From the NCBI GenBank assembly GCA_007750655.1, contig CP036290.1, positions 1,240,001 through 1,304,000 of the forward strand: a DNA stretch of 64,000 bases, written 5' to 3'. Source of the DNA: Rohdeia mirabilis. Its GTDB lineage: Bacteria; Planctomycetota; UBA1135; GCA-002686595. The notes under the pieces were generated by a model. That model saw nothing but the letters and a program-made list of their open reading frames with translations. It was not told the origin of the DNA and did no database searches. Shown here piece after piece: positions 1 through 8,775 of this stretch (position 1 is the stretch's first letter; each line of letters begins with the position of its first letter). Position numbers and translations under genes: made by a program.

Positions 1-1
1 C

Positions 2-493
2 GCCGCGGCCGAACGGGTCGAGGAGGTCCGCGCGCTGTCGGGGTCGATCGGCGTCGACGAGGACTCCCGACGCGAGGACCTGTACGCGCGGGCCGTCGCG
101 CGCCGCGGACCGACGGGGCACGGCGATCCCGAGCTGCTCGCGGCGCTGGTGGTCGGATCGACCGGCGACCGCGCGCGCTCGCTCCTGTTGGGCGAGTTCG
201 TCGGAGCGTGCGACGAGGGCGGAGGGCCGCTCGACCGCGCGGCTCGCGAGCGCGGCGAGCGCGTGCTCGAAGCCCTGGCCCGCGCGATCACCACGCGGCT
301 CGCGGCCGGCGAGGACGCGTCCGCCCAGCGTTTCGCGAGCTCGGTCCAGAACCTGGCGCGCCAGCGGGTCGCCCAGGCGGGCGGCACCGAGGGCGCCGAG
401 TTGGCCGCCCGCGTGCTGTCACCGTCCTGGCCGCGGCCCCTGGGCTGGGAGCCGACCGACCTCGCGCGGCCGGGCCCGATCCGCAGACCGTAG
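2..493 (+). CDS. Unidentified protein, 5'-truncated by the window edge
   Basis: The reading frame is open from base 2 to the TAG at 491-493, so this is the last ~163 codons of a longer gene. The visible part is rich in Arg, Ala and Glu and looks mainly alpha-helical, with a run of long amphipathic stretches and a Pro/Arg-rich tail ending in IRRP. I see no catalytic motif and no membrane segment. It lies 64 nt upstream of a BY-kinase-like ATPase. In polysaccharide export loci the gene in this position is often a chain-length determinant (Wzz/GumC), and helical content with a proline-rich tail would fit, but nothing visible proves it. Function unknown. Confidence 0.55.
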   Translation, partial: AAAERVEEVRALSGSIGVDEDSRREDLYARAVARRGPTGHGDPELLAALVVGSTGDRARSLLLGEFVGACDEGGGPLDRAARERGERVLEALARAITTRLAAGEDASAQRFASSVQNLARQRVAQAGGTEGAELAARVLSPSWPRPLGWEPTDLARPGPIRRP

Positions 494-557
494 GCTCGGT
501 CCGCGCGTGAGGGCCTCGTGGCCCGCCCCCCGCGCGGCCGATAGCTCCGGACGACCC

Positions 558-1271
558 ATGGGACTGCTCAGACGAACTCGCGAGATCCAACCGCTCGTAC
601 CGCCGGACCCCGAGGAAGGGGTCGGCGTGCCGCTCCAGGCGGAGGAGTTGGTCGTGCTGCAGCGCCCGCGTTCCGAGCAGGCCGAGCAGTTCCGACGCCT
701 GGCGTCGTCGCTCGAGGCGCTCAATCCCGACGGCGCGCCGCGCACCGTGATGGTCACCAGTTCGGTCGAGGGCGAGGGCGTCACCGTCGCTGCGCTCAAC
801 CTGGGACTGGCCTTCCGCGAACGCCCGCGCCGCCGCGTGCTGATGGTCGATGCGAACCTGCGCAAGCCCGGCATCGAGCGCTATCTCGACCTGCCGTTGC
901 GTCAGGGCTTCAGCGAGCTCGTGCGCGACGAACTGCGACTCGACAAGGCGATCCGCAAGACGTCCATCGAAGGCTTCGACGTGATCGGAGCCGGCGAGCT
1001 GCCGACCAACCCGGCCCAGGTGCTGCGCGGCGATCGCGTGCGCACGCTGCTCGGCCGCTTGAAGCAGAGCTACGACTACGTGGTGCTCGACACGCCGCCC
1101 GCGCACACGTTGACCGAGCCGCACCTTCTGGGTGCCGTGTGCGACGGCATCGTGCAGGTCGTGCGTCTGCGCACCACGCCGCGCCACCTGGTCGAGGAGA
1201 CCAGCAGCCAGCTCGAGTCGATGGGCGGCAACCTGCTCGGCGTGTGCCTGCTCGGGGCGTTCGGGGAGTAG
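558..1271 (+). CDS. BY-kinase-like (CpsD/CapB/Wzc-type) P-loop ATPase with a degenerate Walker A
   Basis: A 237-residue cytoplasmic ATPase of the MinD/BY-kinase fold, the class that controls polymerisation and export of capsule or exopolysaccharide. The layout is clear: Walker A region SSVEGEGVTVA at 68-78, Walker A' MVDANLRKP around Asp98, and Walker B VVLDTPP around Asp178. Two things are odd. The invariant Walker A lysine (GEGK in the family) is Val75, and there is no tyrosine cluster at the C terminus, which ends LLGAFGE. It may therefore be a regulatory, inactive paralogue. I chose ATG 558; a GTG at 507 would add 17 residues of Arg/Ala/Pro-rich sequence unlike the family. It probably pairs with the truncated gene upstream. 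The family assignment is solid; activity is doubtful. Confidence 0.82.
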   Translation: MGLLRRTREIQPLVPPDPEEGVGVPLQAEELVVLQRPRSEQAEQFRRLASSLEALNPDGAPRTVMVTSSVEGEGVTVAALNLGLAFRERPRRRVLMVDANLRKPGIERYLDLPLRQGFSELVRDELRLDKAIRKTSIEGFDVIGAGELPTNPAQVLRGDRVRTLLGRLKQSYDYVVLDTPPAHTLTEPHLLGAVCDGIVQVVRLRTTPRHLVEETSSQLESMGGNLLGVCLLGAFGE

Positions 1272-1308
1272 CGCTACCCAGCGACACGGCGTCCGACTCC
1301 GTAGCGCT
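1270..1308. terminator. Possible bidirectional hairpin between convergent genes
   Basis: AGCGCTAC at 1270-1277 is repeated inverted as GTAGCGCT at 1301-1308, an 8-bp stem around a 23-nt loop. The stem overlaps the TAG stop of the plus-strand ATPase gene and abuts the stop of the minus-strand sulfatase gene. There is no T run, so termination is only inferred. Confidence 0.35.
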
Positions 1309-2720
1309 CACCGTTCGCGCGGCATGGACTCGGTGGGCGGACCGAACAGCGGGTAGCGCCAGTCCTCGCCCAGCAGGGACTCGATGCGAGGCATGCGTGA
1401 CGTGACACGCTCGTCGGACGGGTCGAGGCCGAACTCGAGCCGCTTCTCCCTCGGGTCGGACGTGAGGTCGACGAGTCCGAGTGCGGCGTCCACCTGGAGG
1501 AGCTTCGTGCCGTCGCGTTCGATCAGCGCCCAGTCGTTCCTTTTCAGGTTCCGCATGCGGCCGTTGTTCGGTCGGAAGATCTGGACCCAGGCGTCCTCGC
1601 GGTTCGACTCGCCGCCCGAGAGCGTCGCGGCGAACGAGATCGAGTCGACGAGCGCGCCGGGAGAGGGCGTCCCACCCGCCAGCTCGAGCGCCGTCGCTGG
1701 AACGTCGACGATCTGGACGAGGGAGTCGTCCGTGCCCGCGACGACGCCCGCACCGACGGCGAAGAACGGGACGCGCACGCCACCCTCGAACACCGTCGAC
1801 TTGTAGTCGCGTTCGGCGCGGGTCGGCGGTCGGCACTCCAAGGGGGTGCCGTTGTCCGAGAGGATCAGGACCACGGTGCGTTCCAGATCGACCGAGTCGA
1901 GGACCTGGGTGATCGCCGTGTCCAGGGCGGCGAGCGCGCTCTCGTACCGACCCCTCTGGTTCGAGCCGAGTTCGAGTCCGTCCGGCACGAGTCCGCTGCG
2001 GATGGCATCGCTGAACGGTTCGTGTGGAGCGATGAAGGAACACATGGCCAGCTTCGGCGATGCGGTCGCGTTCCACCACTCGAGGAGCGCGTCGCGAATC
2101 GCGACCGTGGTGTACGTGCGGCAACGGCTCACCCGGCCGTCGTCGACCCGCTCCCAGTCGTAATGGCCTCCGCTCATCGGGAGATTCGCCGGCGATCCGG
2201 CCCGCCACGTGGCGTACCCGAAGGCCAGCGGGCCGACGAATGGCTCGACCGAAGCACTGCCCGTCGCGTGCCACTTTCCGAACGCTGCGGGCGTGTAGCC
2301 GTGCTTCGCGATCTCGTTGGCGATGCTCGGCTCGCCGAGTCGGGCACCGATGTCGGTCGTCTCTCCCTCTCGGAGTGCGCCACCGATGAACGCTCGGTGG
2401 GGCAGGCGTCCGAAGTGCAGCATGTAGCGCGACGGGCTGCAGGTCGGCGAGGCGTAGAACCTGGTGTAGCGCCTTCCGATTCCGGTGCCGAGGTTCGCGA
2501 GCGTCGGCGTCAACTCGGGGCGCAGGTCCTCCCAGCCGCAGTCGTCGATGACGAGGACCAGCACGTCGGGTCCGGCGGGTTCGGACGCGACCTGTTCCGG
2601 CTCGACCGGCTGAGGCCCGGGCGACGGCTCGCGCGAGCAGGACACGCATCCGAGGGATGCGACGGCGAGCAGGGCGGTCATCAGCCGCGCTCCGGAGCGG
2701 GGTCTTCGATCGTGGTGCAT
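1308..2720 (-). CDS. Sulfatase (arylsulfatase family), predicted lipoprotein
   Basis: A 470-residue type I sulfatase that would hydrolyse sulfate esters, for example on algal polysaccharides. The N terminus has Arg residues, a short hydrophobic stretch and a lipobox-like ASLGC ending at Cys25, so the protein is probably exported and lipid-anchored. Metal ligands Asp59-Asp60 (VIDD) come first. The signature C-x-P-S-R follows at Cys94, the residue converted to formylglycine by a separate enzyme not seen here. A later SDNGTP segment supplies further metal ligands. The length is typical. The start at 2720 keeps the basic n-region; Met14 is an alternative but leaves a very short signal. The gene converges with the ATPase gene and is transcribed away from a small membrane-protein gene. 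The substrate cannot be told from sequence. Confidence 0.93.
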   Translation of the reverse strand: MHHDRRPRSGARLMTALLAVASLGCVSCSREPSPGPQPVEPEQVASEPAGPDVLVLVIDDCGWEDLRPELTPTLANLGTGIGRRYTRFYASPTCSPSRYMLHFGRLPHRAFIGGALREGETTDIGARLGEPSIANEIAKHGYTPAAFGKWHATGSASVEPFVGPLAFGYATWRAGSPANLPMSGGHYDWERVDDGRVSRCRTYTTVAIRDALLEWWNATASPKLAMCSFIAPHEPFSDAIRSGLVPDGLELGSNQRGRYESALAALDTAITQVLDSVDLERTVVLILSDNGTPLECRPPTRAERDYKSTVFEGGVRVPFFAVGAGVVAGTDDSLVQIVDVPATALELAGGTPSPGALVDSISFAATLSGGESNREDAWVQIFRPNNGRMRNLKRNDWALIERDGTKLLQVDAALGLVDLTSDPREKRLEFGLDPSDERVTSRMPRIESLLGEDWRYPLFGPPTESMPRER

Positions 2721-2917
2721 GTTTCGGCGCGAAGCGCTCGTCCGAGTCCATCGACGTCTCTGCCGCCACCAGCGGCGCGGATGCTACTGGGCGTCGCCTC
2801 GCCGAGCGACAGGTACTGGGCCCACGGTTCGGTCGCCTGCGTCGACCCGGTTCGGTGCACCCGCGGCCGACTGCGAGTGCCGTGGGGCCGGCGGTGCGAC
2901 GCGCGAACCCCGACGCC

Positions 2918-2925
2918 GCTAGACT
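2918..2925 (+). promoter_or_regulatory. Candidate -10 element GCTAGACT
   Basis: An AT-containing GCTAnnnT octamer 36 nt upstream of ATG 2962, in the intergenic region divergent from the sulfatase gene. The same octamer pattern recurs before several other genes in the window. No convincing -35 element is visible. Confidence 0.35.
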
Positions 2926-2961
2926 CCTGGTGCTCGCCGCGTCCCCAGCTCGCTCCTCGCC

Positions 2962-3528
2962 ATGCCTCGTCCCCGTTCCTCCGCTCGCTCGTCGCCCTCC
3001 TTTACGGCACAGATGGGGAGAGCTGCGTCGGCCGCTCCGACTCCGCCGGACCAACGGCGCAGTCATCCGCTCGCCGCTGCGGTCAAGGCTCTGCTGATCG
3101 CCGGGTCGATCCTCGTCCTCGGCGTCGTCGCGCTGTACGCGATCGGGCAGGAGCCAGCGGTCGCCGCTTCGGTCTTCCTGTTCGGCGTGGTGGGTGCGGG
3201 CGTGCGCATCACGCTCGGCCTGGTGCTCGTTTTCTTCGCGGGCGTCGAGTTCTTGCGGCAACGCGGGACCGCCGTCGCCGCGGACCGGGTCTACGTCGCA
3301 CCGGCCTTCGCCGGAGCGCTCGGGCTGGGCTTGGTCGGGGGGACCGGCGGGGGGCTGGCCGCGATCGCGCTGGCGATCCCGGCCAGTGCTCTGATCTGGC
3401 AGAGATCGGCCGCGTCGCCCGCGGTGGCGAGCAAGGACGAGGCGAGCGATCGTGGTCCCGCCGAGCACGAGATCGGGGACTCCCTCGGGGTCGAGCGACC
3501 CGCGGCGGGCGACGACGTCCCGCACTGA
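2962..3528 (+). CDS. Small membrane protein, unknown function
   Basis: A 188-residue protein I do not recognise. The first ~40 residues are basic and proline-rich. Then come three to four hydrophobic stretches (about residues 38-60, 66-94 and 110-145), the last one containing a glycine-rich LGLGLVGGTGGGLAAIALA segment, and finally a polar acidic tail of about 40 residues. It is therefore probably an inner-membrane protein with cytoplasmic ends. There are no conserved catalytic residues. A candidate -10 element lies just upstream, and the gene ends about 130 nt before the redoxin-copper fusion gene on the same strand. Codon use matches the neighbours, so I consider it a real gene. Confidence 0.6.
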   Translation: MPRPRSSARSSPSFTAQMGRAASAAPTPPDQRRSHPLAAAVKALLIAGSILVLGVVALYAIGQEPAVAASVFLFGVVGAGVRITLGLVLVFFAGVEFLRQRGTAVAADRVYVAPAFAGALGLGLVGGTGGGLAAIALAIPASALIWQRSAASPAVASKDEASDRGPAEHEIGDSLGVERPAAGDDVPH

Positions 3529-3654
3529 GTCGTCGCGGGGGACGTTGGACGCGAGGCGGGGGGGCGGGCACCTGTCCGAACGCTCGCTCCCGCCACCGCA
3601 TCGCCCCGTCCGGCACCCGTGGCGCGCCCGGGCTCCATCGCGCATCCTGCATCG

Positions 3655-5811
3655 ATGAAGTACCACGACGGAGTTCTCGCAAGGCCCGGCGCCGCGGCTC
3701 TGGGCCTCTCCACGACGGCCGGACTCGCACTCCTCGCACTGGTCGGTGGGTCGGTCCTCGCATCCGCTCGGGATGCCGTGCCCCAGGATCGGACCGATCC
3801 CCAGGACGTCGCCCGCACCAACGAACCCGTGCTCGACCGCACGCCGAAGGTCCACACGGCTCGCGACGCGCGCGCGCTCGGAGTCGGTGCGTACGTGGCC
3901 GATGGAACGGGAACCGCGCTCGACGGCACCGAGGTGTCGTGGCGCCGCGGGGCCGGTGAACGCGGCACCGTCGTCGTCCTGACCAGCCTGACCTGCCCGC
4001 TGTGCAAGAAGTTCGCGCCGGCGGTGGCGCGGGCGGAGAAGCGCTTCACGAAGGATGGCTTCGGTTTCGTGCACGTGGGCGTGAGCGGCCTCGACACGGC
4101 CGACGCGCTGCGCGAGCACGCCGCGCACCAGGGGCTCGAGGGCCTCGTGCTGAGCGACGCGGACGGCGCGCTGGCCGAAGCCTTCGACGCCGAGATGACC
4201 ACGGAAGTCTTCGTGGTCGACGCCACCGGAACGTTGCGCTACCGCGGCGCGCTCAGCGACCAGTACGGGCTCGGGTACGCGCTCGACGCGCCGCGTCACA
4301 GCTATCTCGACGACGCGCTGACGGCGCTGATCGCGGGCGAGGAACCGAGCGTCGTCGCGACCAGCGCGCCCGGGTGCATCGTCGAACGCGCGGTCGTCGC
4401 GGAAGCGGGGGCAGCGAGCGCGGAGCCCGTGACCTACGCGCGCCACGTCTCGCGTCTCGTGCAGAACACCTGCCTCGAGTGCCACCGCACCGGCGGCGTC
4501 GCTCCGTTCGCGCTCGAGTCCTACGAGGACGTGGCGCGGCGTGCGTCGATGCTGCTCGCGGTCGTCGAGGACGGCACGATGCCGCCCTGGTTCGCGGCGC
4601 GGTCGCACGGTTCGACCGACGGGGACGGCACAGGCAGCACGTTCTCGAACGATCGCTCGCTCCTGCCGCACGAGGTCGAACAGCTGCGCGCCTGGGTCGC
4701 GGCCGGCAAGCCCGAGGGCGACGCGAGCGAACTGCCCGCGCCGCGCACGTTCGACGTGAACGGCTGGGAGTTGGGCGAACCCGACGCGGTCTACGCCCTG
4801 CCCGAGGCGTTCGAAGTGCCGGCCGAGGGCCGGGTGCGCTACCAGTACACGGCCGTGCCGACGGGACTCGAACGCGACCGTTGGGTCAGCGGCATCGAGG
4901 TCCGGCCGGGAGCGGTCGAAGTCGTGCACCACGTTCTGGTCTGGGCCGTGCCGGCCGAAGCGTTCCGGGACGGTCTCTTCGTCGACTGGGATCGCATCGA
5001 CGAGCGGCGCGGGTTCTTCGCCGCCTGGGCGCCGGGTGCCGGGCCGGTGCTCTATCCCGAAGGTCAGGCGAAGTTCCTGCCGGCGGGCTCGGTGATGATG
5101 TTCGAGGTGCACTACACGCCGAACGGGCGCGTCACCTCCGACCGCTCGAGCATCGGCGTGCACTTCGCCGACGATGGACCGGACTGGAAACCCGATCACG
5201 TCGTGCGCGTCGTCGGCATCAGCAACCGCGGCATCGAGATTCCGGCCGGCGCCGACGCCCATGCCGAACACTCGAGCGGCGTCGTCGCCCGGCGCATGAA
5301 GATCGAGTCGTTCCTGCCGCACATGCACCTGCGCGGGAAGAGCTTCCGGTACGAGCTCGAGGGACCGGACGGCACGCGTCGGACGCTGCTCGAGGTACCG
5401 GCCTACGACTTCAACTGGCAGCTGCGCTACGAACTGGCCCGGCCGCTCGAGGTGGCGCCCAGCTCCGTGCTGCGCATCGCCGGCGTCTTCGACAACAGCC
5501 GGAACAACCCTGCCAACCCCGACCCCGGGACACAGGTGGGGTGGGGGCTGCAGACCGAGGACGAGATGCTGATCGGCTTCGTCGAGTACGTGCTCGTGGA
5601 CGAGGACCTCGCGCTGCCGGCGGACGAGCCGCTGATCCTCACGTTCGATCCCCGGACCACCGATCAGCTGCGCGGCCTGGCGGCGTCCAACGACGGCGAG
5701 GTTCCGCGCGACCGCTTGCGGGCGAGGTTCCACCCGGCCTTCGACCTGCTGGATCGCGACGGCGACGGTCGGCTCGACACGGACGAGCTGCCGCTGTTGC
5801 GTCCCGAGTGA
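3655..5811 (+). CDS. Exported redoxin / CxxCH / PHM-like copper monooxygenase fusion with EF-hand tail
   Basis: A 718-residue multidomain protein. Residues 1-45 form a signal peptide. Residues 65-245 are a redoxin/thioredoxin-like domain with TCPLC (Cys114, Cys117). A CLECH motif at Cys273-His277 is the c-type heme attachment signature. The rest resembles the two-domain copper type II ascorbate-dependent monooxygenase (PHM/DBH) fold, with HH at 425-426, His486 in FEVHYT, and the HMH pair at 556 and 558. The C terminus has an EF-hand loop, DRDGDGRLDTDE. Such fusions are known mainly from Planctomycetes, but the reaction is not established. ATG 3655 is chosen because it gives a standard signal peptide; GTG 3619 is the alternative. 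It probably acts outside the cytoplasmic membrane. Confidence 0.85.
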   Translation: MKYHDGVLARPGAAALGLSTTAGLALLALVGGSVLASARDAVPQDRTDPQDVARTNEPVLDRTPKVHTARDARALGVGAYVADGTGTALDGTEVSWRRGAGERGTVVVLTSLTCPLCKKFAPAVARAEKRFTKDGFGFVHVGVSGLDTADALREHAAHQGLEGLVLSDADGALAEAFDAEMTTEVFVVDATGTLRYRGALSDQYGLGYALDAPRHSYLDDALTALIAGEEPSVVATSAPGCIVERAVVAEAGAASAEPVTYARHVSRLVQNTCLECHRTGGVAPFALESYEDVARRASMLLAVVEDGTMPPWFAARSHGSTDGDGTGSTFSNDRSLLPHEVEQLRAWVAAGKPEGDASELPAPRTFDVNGWELGEPDAVYALPEAFEVPAEGRVRYQYTAVPTGLERDRWVSGIEVRPGAVEVVHHVLVWAVPAEAFRDGLFVDWDRIDERRGFFAAWAPGAGPVLYPEGQAKFLPAGSVMMFEVHYTPNGRVTSDRSSIGVHFADDGPDWKPDHVVRVVGISNRGIEIPAGADAHAEHSSGVVARRMKIESFLPHMHLRGKSFRYELEGPDGTRRTLLEVPAYDFNWQLRYELARPLEVAPSSVLRIAGVFDNSRNNPANPDPGTQVGWGLQTEDEMLIGFVEYVLVDEDLALPADEPLILTFDPRTTDQLRGLAASNDGEVPRDRLRARFHPAFDLLDRDGDGRLDTDELPLLRPE

Positions 5812-6043
5812 ACGGGGCGCTGGCCGAGCGAGCGCGTCGCGCTCGGCCGCGACGCGAAGGACCGAATCGCTCGCGGTGCTGCGCACGGAGCGACTCGGCC
5901 CGTGCCGACCGCGGTGCCCGTGCTCGGACCGGGGCCTCGGACCGGGGCCTCCGACGCGCGGAGCCAAGGGTGCGCGCGGATGGCGCGATTGAACCGATTC
6001 CTCGGTGGCAAACGCGCGGCGGTCGCCCACACTCACGCCCGCC

Positions 6044-7942
6044 ATGGCCGAACTGGGACTCGAGAACGTGCACCTCTCCTTCACGGGAGCACCGCTGCTC
6101 TCCGGCGTGGACCTGCAGATCCACACCGGTGAACGCATCGGACTCGTCGGGCGCAACGGCACCGGCAAGTCGACGCTCCTGAAGGTGCTCGCCGGCGTGC
6201 TCCAACCCGACGAAGGGCGCGTCGTGCGCCGCCCGGACCTGGTCACGTCGGCATTGGTCCAGGACGTGCCGAGCGATCTGGTCGGCACGGTCGAGTCGGT
6301 GCTGCGCGCCGCTCTCGCGGACCTGGAACTCGACGGCGACTGGGAGATCGACGCGCGCGTCGAGCGGGCTCTGTCCGAGCTCGACCTGCCCGCGGGTGAA
6401 GAGGTCTCGACCCTGTCCGCCGGTCGCAAGCGTCGCGTGCTGCTCGCGGCCGCGCTGATCCGCGAACCCGACGTGCTGCTGCTCGACGAGCCCACGAACC
6501 ACCTGGACGTGGCGGCGATCGAGGCCCTCGAGGACGCGCTGCCCTGGCGTGCCGGTGCCCTGGTCTTCATCACGCACGACCGCCGCTTCCTCGATCGCCT
6601 CGCGACGCGCATCGTCGACCTCGATCGCGGCGTCCTGACCAGCTACGACTGCAACCTTTCGACCTACCTGGATCGCAAGGCGGCCCTGCTCGAGTCCGAG
6701 GCGCGCGCGAACGCCGTCTTCGACAAGAAGCTGGCCCAGGAAGAAGCCTGGGTGCGAGCGGGCGTCAAGGCGCGGCGCACGCGCAACATGGGACGCGTGC
6801 GTGCGCTCCAGGCGATGCGCAGCGAGCGCGCCGAGCGACGGTCGGAGGTCGGGCGCGTCGAGGCGCGCGTGCAGACCGCCGCCCGCACCGGCCAGAAGGT
6901 CATCACCGCCAAGGGGCTGACGCACGCGTTCGACGGCGCGCCGCTCGTCGAGAACCTCGACCTCGAGCTGATGCGCGGCGACCGCGTCGGCATCGTCGGC
7001 CCCAACGGCTGCGGGAAGACGACGCTGCTGAGGCTCCTGCTCGAGGAACTGCGCCCGGACGCTGGCACGGTTCACGCCGGAACCAACCTCGAGGTCGCGC
7101 GCTTCGACCAGTTGCACGGAACGTTGAATCCCAAGCTGACCGTGCAGGAGAACGTGGTGGGGGACGGCGAGTTCGTCACCATCGACGGGCGCCAGCGGCA
7201 CGTGCTCGGCTACCTGCAGGACTTCCTGTTCACACCGGACCAGGCGCGCGGACCGATCACGCGCCTGTCGGGCGGCGAGCGCAACCGACTGCAGCTCGCG
7301 CAACTCCTGGCGCGGCCCTGCAACCTCTTGATCCTCGACGAGCCGACGAACGACCTCGACGTCGAGACGATGGAGCTGCTCGAGGAGCTGCTCGTCTCGT
7401 TCGCGGGGACGCTGCTCGTCGTGAGCCACGACCGCGCGTTCCTCGACAACGTCGTCACGTCGCTGCTCGTCTTCGACGGACCGCGCGGCGTGCGCGAGGT
7501 GGTCGGCGGCTACGAGGACTGGGAGCGGCTGCACACCGCGGAGGAGGCGCGCCGGGCCGAAGGGCGGGCGACGAAGAAGCCGGCGGCCGCGAAACCGGCG
7601 TCCGCCGCGCCGCGTCCGAGCGCGAAGGCACCGGTCGCGCCGGCTGCGAGCACCGCGACGTCGAACTCCGCTCGGCCGCAGGCGAAGACGCCCGCGAAGG
7701 CGACGCCGACCCTGCCGAAGCTCACGTTCACGCAGAAGCACGAGCTCGAAGCCCTGCCAGCCACGATCGAGACGCTCGAGACCGATCGCGACGCGCTCGT
7801 CGCGCGCATGTCCGATCCGGACTTCTACCGCACGCCGCCCGCCCAGCTGGCGGCGGTGCGCGCGGAGCACGAGGACCTCGAGGCGCGACTGGCCGCGGCC
7901 TACGCGCGTTGGGAGTACCTCGAGAGCCTGCCCAAGAGCTGA
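6044..7942 (+). CDS. uup: ABC-F family ATPase, Uup-like
   Basis: A 632-residue soluble protein with two ABC ATPase cassettes and no membrane segment, the hallmark of ABC-F proteins that act on the ribosome. Cassette 1 has Walker A GRNGTGKST, signature LSAGRKRR and Walker B LLLDEPTNHLD. Cassette 2 has GPNGCGKTT, LSGGERNRL and LILDEPTNDLD. An Ala/Pro/Lys-rich linker follows, then a C-terminal coiled coil (about residues 560-632) starting at LPKLTFTQKHELEALP. That arrangement is typical of Uup rather than EttA. The first signature is weaker (SAGRK instead of SGGE/Q), as is common in this family. ATG 6044 begins exactly at the cassette; the longer frame from 6005 adds unrelated sequence. The gene converges with the SprT-like gene. 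Confidence 0.92.
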   Translation: MAELGLENVHLSFTGAPLLSGVDLQIHTGERIGLVGRNGTGKSTLLKVLAGVLQPDEGRVVRRPDLVTSALVQDVPSDLVGTVESVLRAALADLELDGDWEIDARVERALSELDLPAGEEVSTLSAGRKRRVLLAAALIREPDVLLLDEPTNHLDVAAIEALEDALPWRAGALVFITHDRRFLDRLATRIVDLDRGVLTSYDCNLSTYLDRKAALLESEARANAVFDKKLAQEEAWVRAGVKARRTRNMGRVRALQAMRSERAERRSEVGRVEARVQTAARTGQKVITAKGLTHAFDGAPLVENLDLELMRGDRVGIVGPNGCGKTTLLRLLLEELRPDAGTVHAGTNLEVARFDQLHGTLNPKLTVQENVVGDGEFVTIDGRQRHVLGYLQDFLFTPDQARGPITRLSGGERNRLQLAQLLARPCNLLILDEPTNDLDVETMELLEELLVSFAGTLLVVSHDRAFLDNVVTSLLVFDGPRGVREVVGGYEDWERLHTAEEARRAEGRATKKPAAAKPASAAPRPSAKAPVAPAASTATSNSARPQAKTPAKATPTLPKLTFTQKHELEALPATIETLETDRDALVARMSDPDFYRTPPAQLAAVRAEHEDLEARLAAAYARWEYLESLPKS

Positions 7943-7970
7943 CGGTACGCTCGCTCGGGGCGGGCCGTCA
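7940..7970. terminator. Small inverted repeat joining two convergent stop codons
   Basis: TGACGG at 7940-7945 and CCGTCA at 7965-7970 form a 6-bp stem that contains the stop codons of both convergent genes. It is short and lacks a T run, so it is only a possible bidirectional attenuator. Confidence 0.3.
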
Positions 7971-8735
7971 GCGCCGCGCGAATCGCGCCCTGACCCGCCG
8001 CACGAGTGCCGAGGTGTTCTCGGTCTGCCAGGCGTCGGCGCGCGCCGTGTCCGGGTGGGCGGCCTCCAGGCGCCGGAAGATCGGCCCGTGGTGCGCGCCG
8101 CCGTCCCAACGGTTCTGGGCCACGAGCGCGTGCAGGCATTCGTGGAACAGCACGAAGCGCACGAACCAATCGGGGACGTCCTGGGTGTCCAGCACCGGAT
8201 GGATGCGCACCCAGGCGCGCTCGTGCTCGTAGGAACCGAGCTGCAGTCCACGCTTCGGCGCGCGCGTGGGCCAGCGTCCCCAGCCGATCGTCGGCACGGG
8301 GTCCAGTCGGGCGAGCGCCTGGCCGCCGCGAGCACTGCGCAGCTCGGCGAACAGCTGCTCGAGGTCGTGGTGTTCGCCGGCCGTGCGCCTGGCCCAGGCG
8401 GGGATCGTGCGCGGTGCCTGGGCGGCCCAGCGCGCGTCGATCCAGGCCATCAGGCGCGTGTGCGCCCCGCGCGACCGCCGTCCGTGCAGCAGCCAGCGTG
8501 CGAGGTCGTCGACGATCGCGTCCGGGGCGGAGGAGAAGAAGGCGGCGAGGCGCAGGTCGAACGTGACGCGAGCGACCCCGCCTTCGATCTGGCGGAGTCG
8601 CTCGCAGCGGATGGCGTGTTCGCGTGAGCGCGAGTAGCGCACCGCGACCACGCACTCGACGCGTCGGCCGAGTTCGAGCGCGAGTTCGCCCGCACTGCGG
8701 GCCGCCGGCGCGTCCTCGTCGTCGCCCGTTCGCAC
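7968..8735 (-). CDS. SprT-like zinc metalloprotease-related protein
   Basis: A 255-residue protein with the zinc-site pattern of the SprT/YgjP-type metallopeptidases: FVLFHECLHALV (HExxH) followed about 20 residues later by HHGPIFRRLE, which supplies the third ligand. The N-terminal part is helical, with DARWAAQAPRTIPAW before the active site. I see no signal peptide or membrane segment, so it is probably cytoplasmic. The frame is open upstream to 8879, but that would overlap the end of the next gene. The GTG at 8735 removes the overlap and drops a Ser/Arg-rich stretch typical of out-of-frame translation. SprT-type proteins can act on DNA-protein crosslinks, but the substrate here is unknown. 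Confidence 0.75.
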   Translation of the reverse strand: MRTGDDEDAPAARSAGELALELGRRVECVVAVRYSRSREHAIRCERLRQIEGGVARVTFDLRLAAFFSSAPDAIVDDLARWLLHGRRSRGAHTRLMAWIDARWAAQAPRTIPAWARRTAGEHHDLEQLFAELRSARGGQALARLDPVPTIGWGRWPTRAPKRGLQLGSYEHERAWVRIHPVLDTQDVPDWFVRFVLFHECLHALVAQNRWDGGAHHGPIFRRLEAAHPDTARADAWQTENTSALVRRVRARFARR

Positions 8736-8775
8736 GTGCTGGTGGGGCCGGGCCGACGTTCCGCGCCGCGACCGA

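Noticed and set aside
910-6612. A 1900-codon open frame on the minus strand
   Set aside because: It is antisense to several well-recognised genes, is Arg/Ser/Ala-rich without any domain, and is a by-product of high GC content, which removes stop codons from the opposite frames. The same holds for the long minus frames at 5639-8335, 48312-53882 and 57238-61593.
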